Shown here piece by piece: positions 61,901 to 64,000 of a DNA stretch of 64,000 nt. This stretch comes from Meandrina meandrites (taxonomy: Eukaryota; Cnidaria; Anthozoa; Scleractinia; Meandrinidae). The stretch spans positions 29,089,598-29,153,597 of the forward strand of contig OY855903.1 of the NCBI GenBank assembly GCA_963693305.1, written 5' to 3'. Position numbers and translations under genes: made by a program. The notes under the pieces were generated by a model. That model was not told where the DNA came from. It did no database searches and saw only the letters and a list, made by a program, of their open reading frames with translations. Within the stretch, counting starts at the first letter, position 1. Every line of letters begins with the position of its first letter.

Positions 61901-64000
61901 CAGCTGTAACGTCGAAAAAATTGGGCCTTACAAAAAAAGATGGGAGGAGGCCAGCGTTCGAACGAAAAAGAACCACTCTTTAAAGGTAAGAGATGTAGTT
62001 GTGGCCGCACTAAACGTGATTACACCAGGCGATGCAGGTCACTTGTGGGATGCACTGAGATCGTCCAATCTTGTTGAAAAGGCATTGGGTATAAGTGAAG
62101 AGTGTCCAGCAGACAAGAAATACCTACAGGCTCTGGCTGAAACTTATCAGAATGCTGTCAGCTGGGATACGCGTAGGCAGGTACTTTCAGTCATGGCAGA
62201 TCTCGTCACTTTCAATCAAATCCAGCGCTACATACCAGGCCTTACGGAATACAGGTTCAAGATGGTACGTATACACAGATTACAGTACGGTCGAGGTGCA
62301 GCCTTAACCCCCAATAAGAGTCCGAGAATGCGTGTCGACAGTGGTCAATTAGACCATTTTCTAACTTTCATAACCAGCCCTCATGTTGTCCAGGATTTTC
62401 CGTTTGGTCAACGCTATCTTCGTCTTTCGTCTGGAGAAGTACTTGAAACGCCAAACGTCATCCGCAGTATGATTCCCCAACGGATTGTTAGGCAGTACCA
62501 GCAGTACTGTGAAGAGACAAACTTCACGCCCTTCAGTTCCAACACCATGCTTCGAATCTTGTCGGCCTGTTCTGCGACAGTCCGAAAATCTCTCCAGGGG
62601 CTTGATTACATCGCTGCAAATGGAGCGAAAGCATTTGACGACCTTTGCCATGTGATTGAGCGGCTGGAAGAATATGGTTTAGCGGCGCATATCGGAAACG
62701 GTTGGCAGATGGCTTTGAAGAAAGGAAAACAGTATTTAAAGTCTGACTACAAGGTAAAAACTATGTTTTCTATTTGAATGAATATGTACTATTTGAATAT
62801 GTTGCACTCAATCTCAACAAGCTATAGAGTAAATTGTTTTGGCTGTTTCTGTTTTTCTAACAATTTAAAAATCTATCCAGTTTACCGTAAATAGAGCTGA
62901 TGTGGGTCGCGTGGGTCGCGATATTAAGTGTACAAAATTATCCAGCTTCTAACAAGCGTTGGTCAGCTAAGTCAGGCATTTATTGTTTTGATTCGTGCCA
63001 AGCTAGACGCGCACAGACCGTGTGACGCAACTCTGGTTCTCGATCATCGTACTTTGCCTTCTTGTCTGTCTGGCGCGTGCCGCCAATAAAGAAAAATAAC
63101 TGTGACCAGAAGACTACGATAAAAAAAATAGACAATGGTTTCCTCTTCACCAAGAAACGCTAAAAAAATGCGTCGTTCAAATTTCAAAGGAAAAGGCTAT
63201 GGGTAAATTTGTGTGGTGTGGTTTATTTTTTAGGTCGACTGATGTCATCGTATGGAATGTTGTTTGTTCTTAGGTTCACGTGACAGAATCCTCCCCTGTG
63301 GCAGATCATTGCAGCACGCACTCCCTTAATGACAGTAAAGATGCTGAGTACAAGACACCATGTAATCACACCCATGACAGAGTGTGTTCTAGTTGTGAGG
63401 AACTAAAAGAAGTGCTGTTGAGCATTAAGAATGTTTTAAACGAGGTCAAGGGAAATGAAGACGAACTGGAAGATCTCAAATATGATCATAATCACGCAGT
63501 GCAGGAAATCCAGAGCTGGAAGGCACATCAACTAAGAAGTGTGAGACAAGACAAGGCCAGAAGTGAGATTTTGGATGCCCTAGACGAGTCGTCGGTATTC
63601 ATTACACAAGATTGGGCCATGAAATTCCTCCCTCAGAAATACAGAGAATCTCAGTCTGACTGGTTTGGAAAGAGAGGAATTTCATGGCACATTAGTGTGG
63701 CGGTGCGCAAGAAACACAATGTACTACAGAGCCAATCATTTGTGCACGTAGCGGAAAATTCCGACCAAGACAGCTTTTTAGTTGTACGCATCATCGAGCA
63801 CGTTCTACGCACCCTAAAGGCCGAACATGCAGAACTGCAGACAGCATTTCTGCGCCAAGACAATGCAGGTTGCTACCATAGTGCCTTAATGCTAGCAGCC
63901 TGTAGCCTTATGGCCAAGAGGACCGGCATCCGAGTGGGTCGGGTGGACTTCAGCGATCCACAGGGCGGGAAAGGGGCCTGCGACAGACAGGCGGCCTCCA
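58946..64000 (+). CDS. Five-exon gene with Cys/His N-terminus and possible RNase-H-like region, runs off the window
   Basis: Exons: 58946-59129 (MASCGYSAFVGENC..., ends phase 1), 60355-60567 (ICPRHRERFGIRWRC, C.C pattern), 61116-61333 (VCVQCRKRLDEY, then acidic Glu/Ala-rich), 61713-62753 (347 codons, with QRYIPGLTEYRFKM, SPRMRVDSGQLDHFLTFITSPH, PFGQRYLRLSSGEV and ETPNVIRSMIPQRIVRQY) and 63274 to beyond 64000. GT-AG sites and phases agree at all four junctions. The last exon has ITQDWAMKFLPQKYRESQ, WFGKRGISWH, LRQDNAGCYHSA and DFSDPQGGKGACDRQAA; spaced Asp residues of this kind occur in RNase-H-fold transposases, but that is inference. From recollection the family is expanded in cnidarians. 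Cys pairs in the first three exons suggest zinc binding. Either a host gene family of transposon origin or a large intron-bearing transposon. Confidence 0.7.
60590..60780. mobile_element. TTA-flanked miniature transposon (PIF/Harbinger-like), intronic
   Basis: TTA at 60,587-60,589 and 60,781-60,783 flank terminal inverted repeats GGGCGCGTTCGTTTGGGA / TCCCAAACGAACGCGCCC. The 191-bp interior is made of TATTCTGGAATA/TATTCCGG-like inverted pieces. The TTA (TWA) duplication is typical of PIF/Harbinger. It lies 23 bp inside the second intron of the five-exon gene. Confidence 0.8.
61060..61078. repeat. (CT)n microsatellite
   Basis: CTCTCTCTCTCTCTCTC just before the third exon of the five-exon gene; it may act as part of the pyrimidine tract. 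Confidence 0.8.

Overview
The window reads as nuclear DNA of a cnidarian, most likely a stony coral. It is AT-rich and intron-bearing, with GT-AG splice sites at matching phases. It carries metazoan receptor genes (a GABA-B-like class C GPCR and a rhodopsin-like class A GPCR) and many nested transposons: non-LTR elements, Crypton-type recombinase, P-element-like transposase, TTAA and TTA miniature elements, foldbacks and minisatellites. The species assignment is inference; no rRNA or mitochondrial marker is present.

Layout: 0.4-1.4 kb, a small plus-strand host gene of unknown function. 6.8-8.9 kb, a decayed minus-strand non-LTR reverse transcriptase. 10.7-19.2 kb, exons of a GABA-B-like receptor (TM3 to TM5/6, then the C-terminal coiled coil), with a foldback element, a broken Crypton-like tyrosine recombinase and a TTAA element in its introns. 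20.5-21.4 kb, a minus-strand class A GPCR exon. 23.9-24.8 kb, a degenerate tandem array. 24.8-27.0 kb, a minus-strand CR1-like retrotransposon 5' half split by a second foldback copy. 28.5-29.3 kb, two tandem arrays.

The centrepiece is 29,784-45,853: a complete 16.07-kb Polinton/Maverick (adintovirus-like) provirus. It has 296-bp terminal inverted repeats with only two differences that I could see, and a CGTAT(A) target duplication. It encodes protein-primed DNA polymerase B, a retroviral-type integrase, an FtsK/HerA-type packaging ATPase, an adenain-like protease, double-jelly-roll major capsid, penton/minor capsid, a basic core-like protein, a parvovirus-type phospholipase A2 protein, a collagen-like fibre and several small proteins. 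Most genes are open. Unusual details: each terminal repeat starts with a 204-bp near-palindrome; the protease lacks its own ATG and lies in the -1 frame after an in-frame A AAA AAA heptamer; short palindromic repeats (GCAACTSAGTTGC and GTGGGGT..ACCCCAC) are scattered within reading frames; and a shared ATTATATAAG box sits directly before several start codons.

To the right, 47.7-48.7 kb holds a GGTGGC-type minisatellite joined to a reverse transcriptase fragment. 48.7-56.8 kb holds a minus-strand P-element-like transposon gene with zinc knuckles and the start of a YqaJ-type exonuclease domain. That gene is split by a TTAA element and by a 3.5-kb RTE-like retrotransposon with a 13-bp target duplication. 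From 58.9 kb to the window end runs a five-exon plus-strand gene with a Cys/His-rich N-terminus and a possible RNase-H-fold (transposase-like) C-terminal region; it continues past the window.
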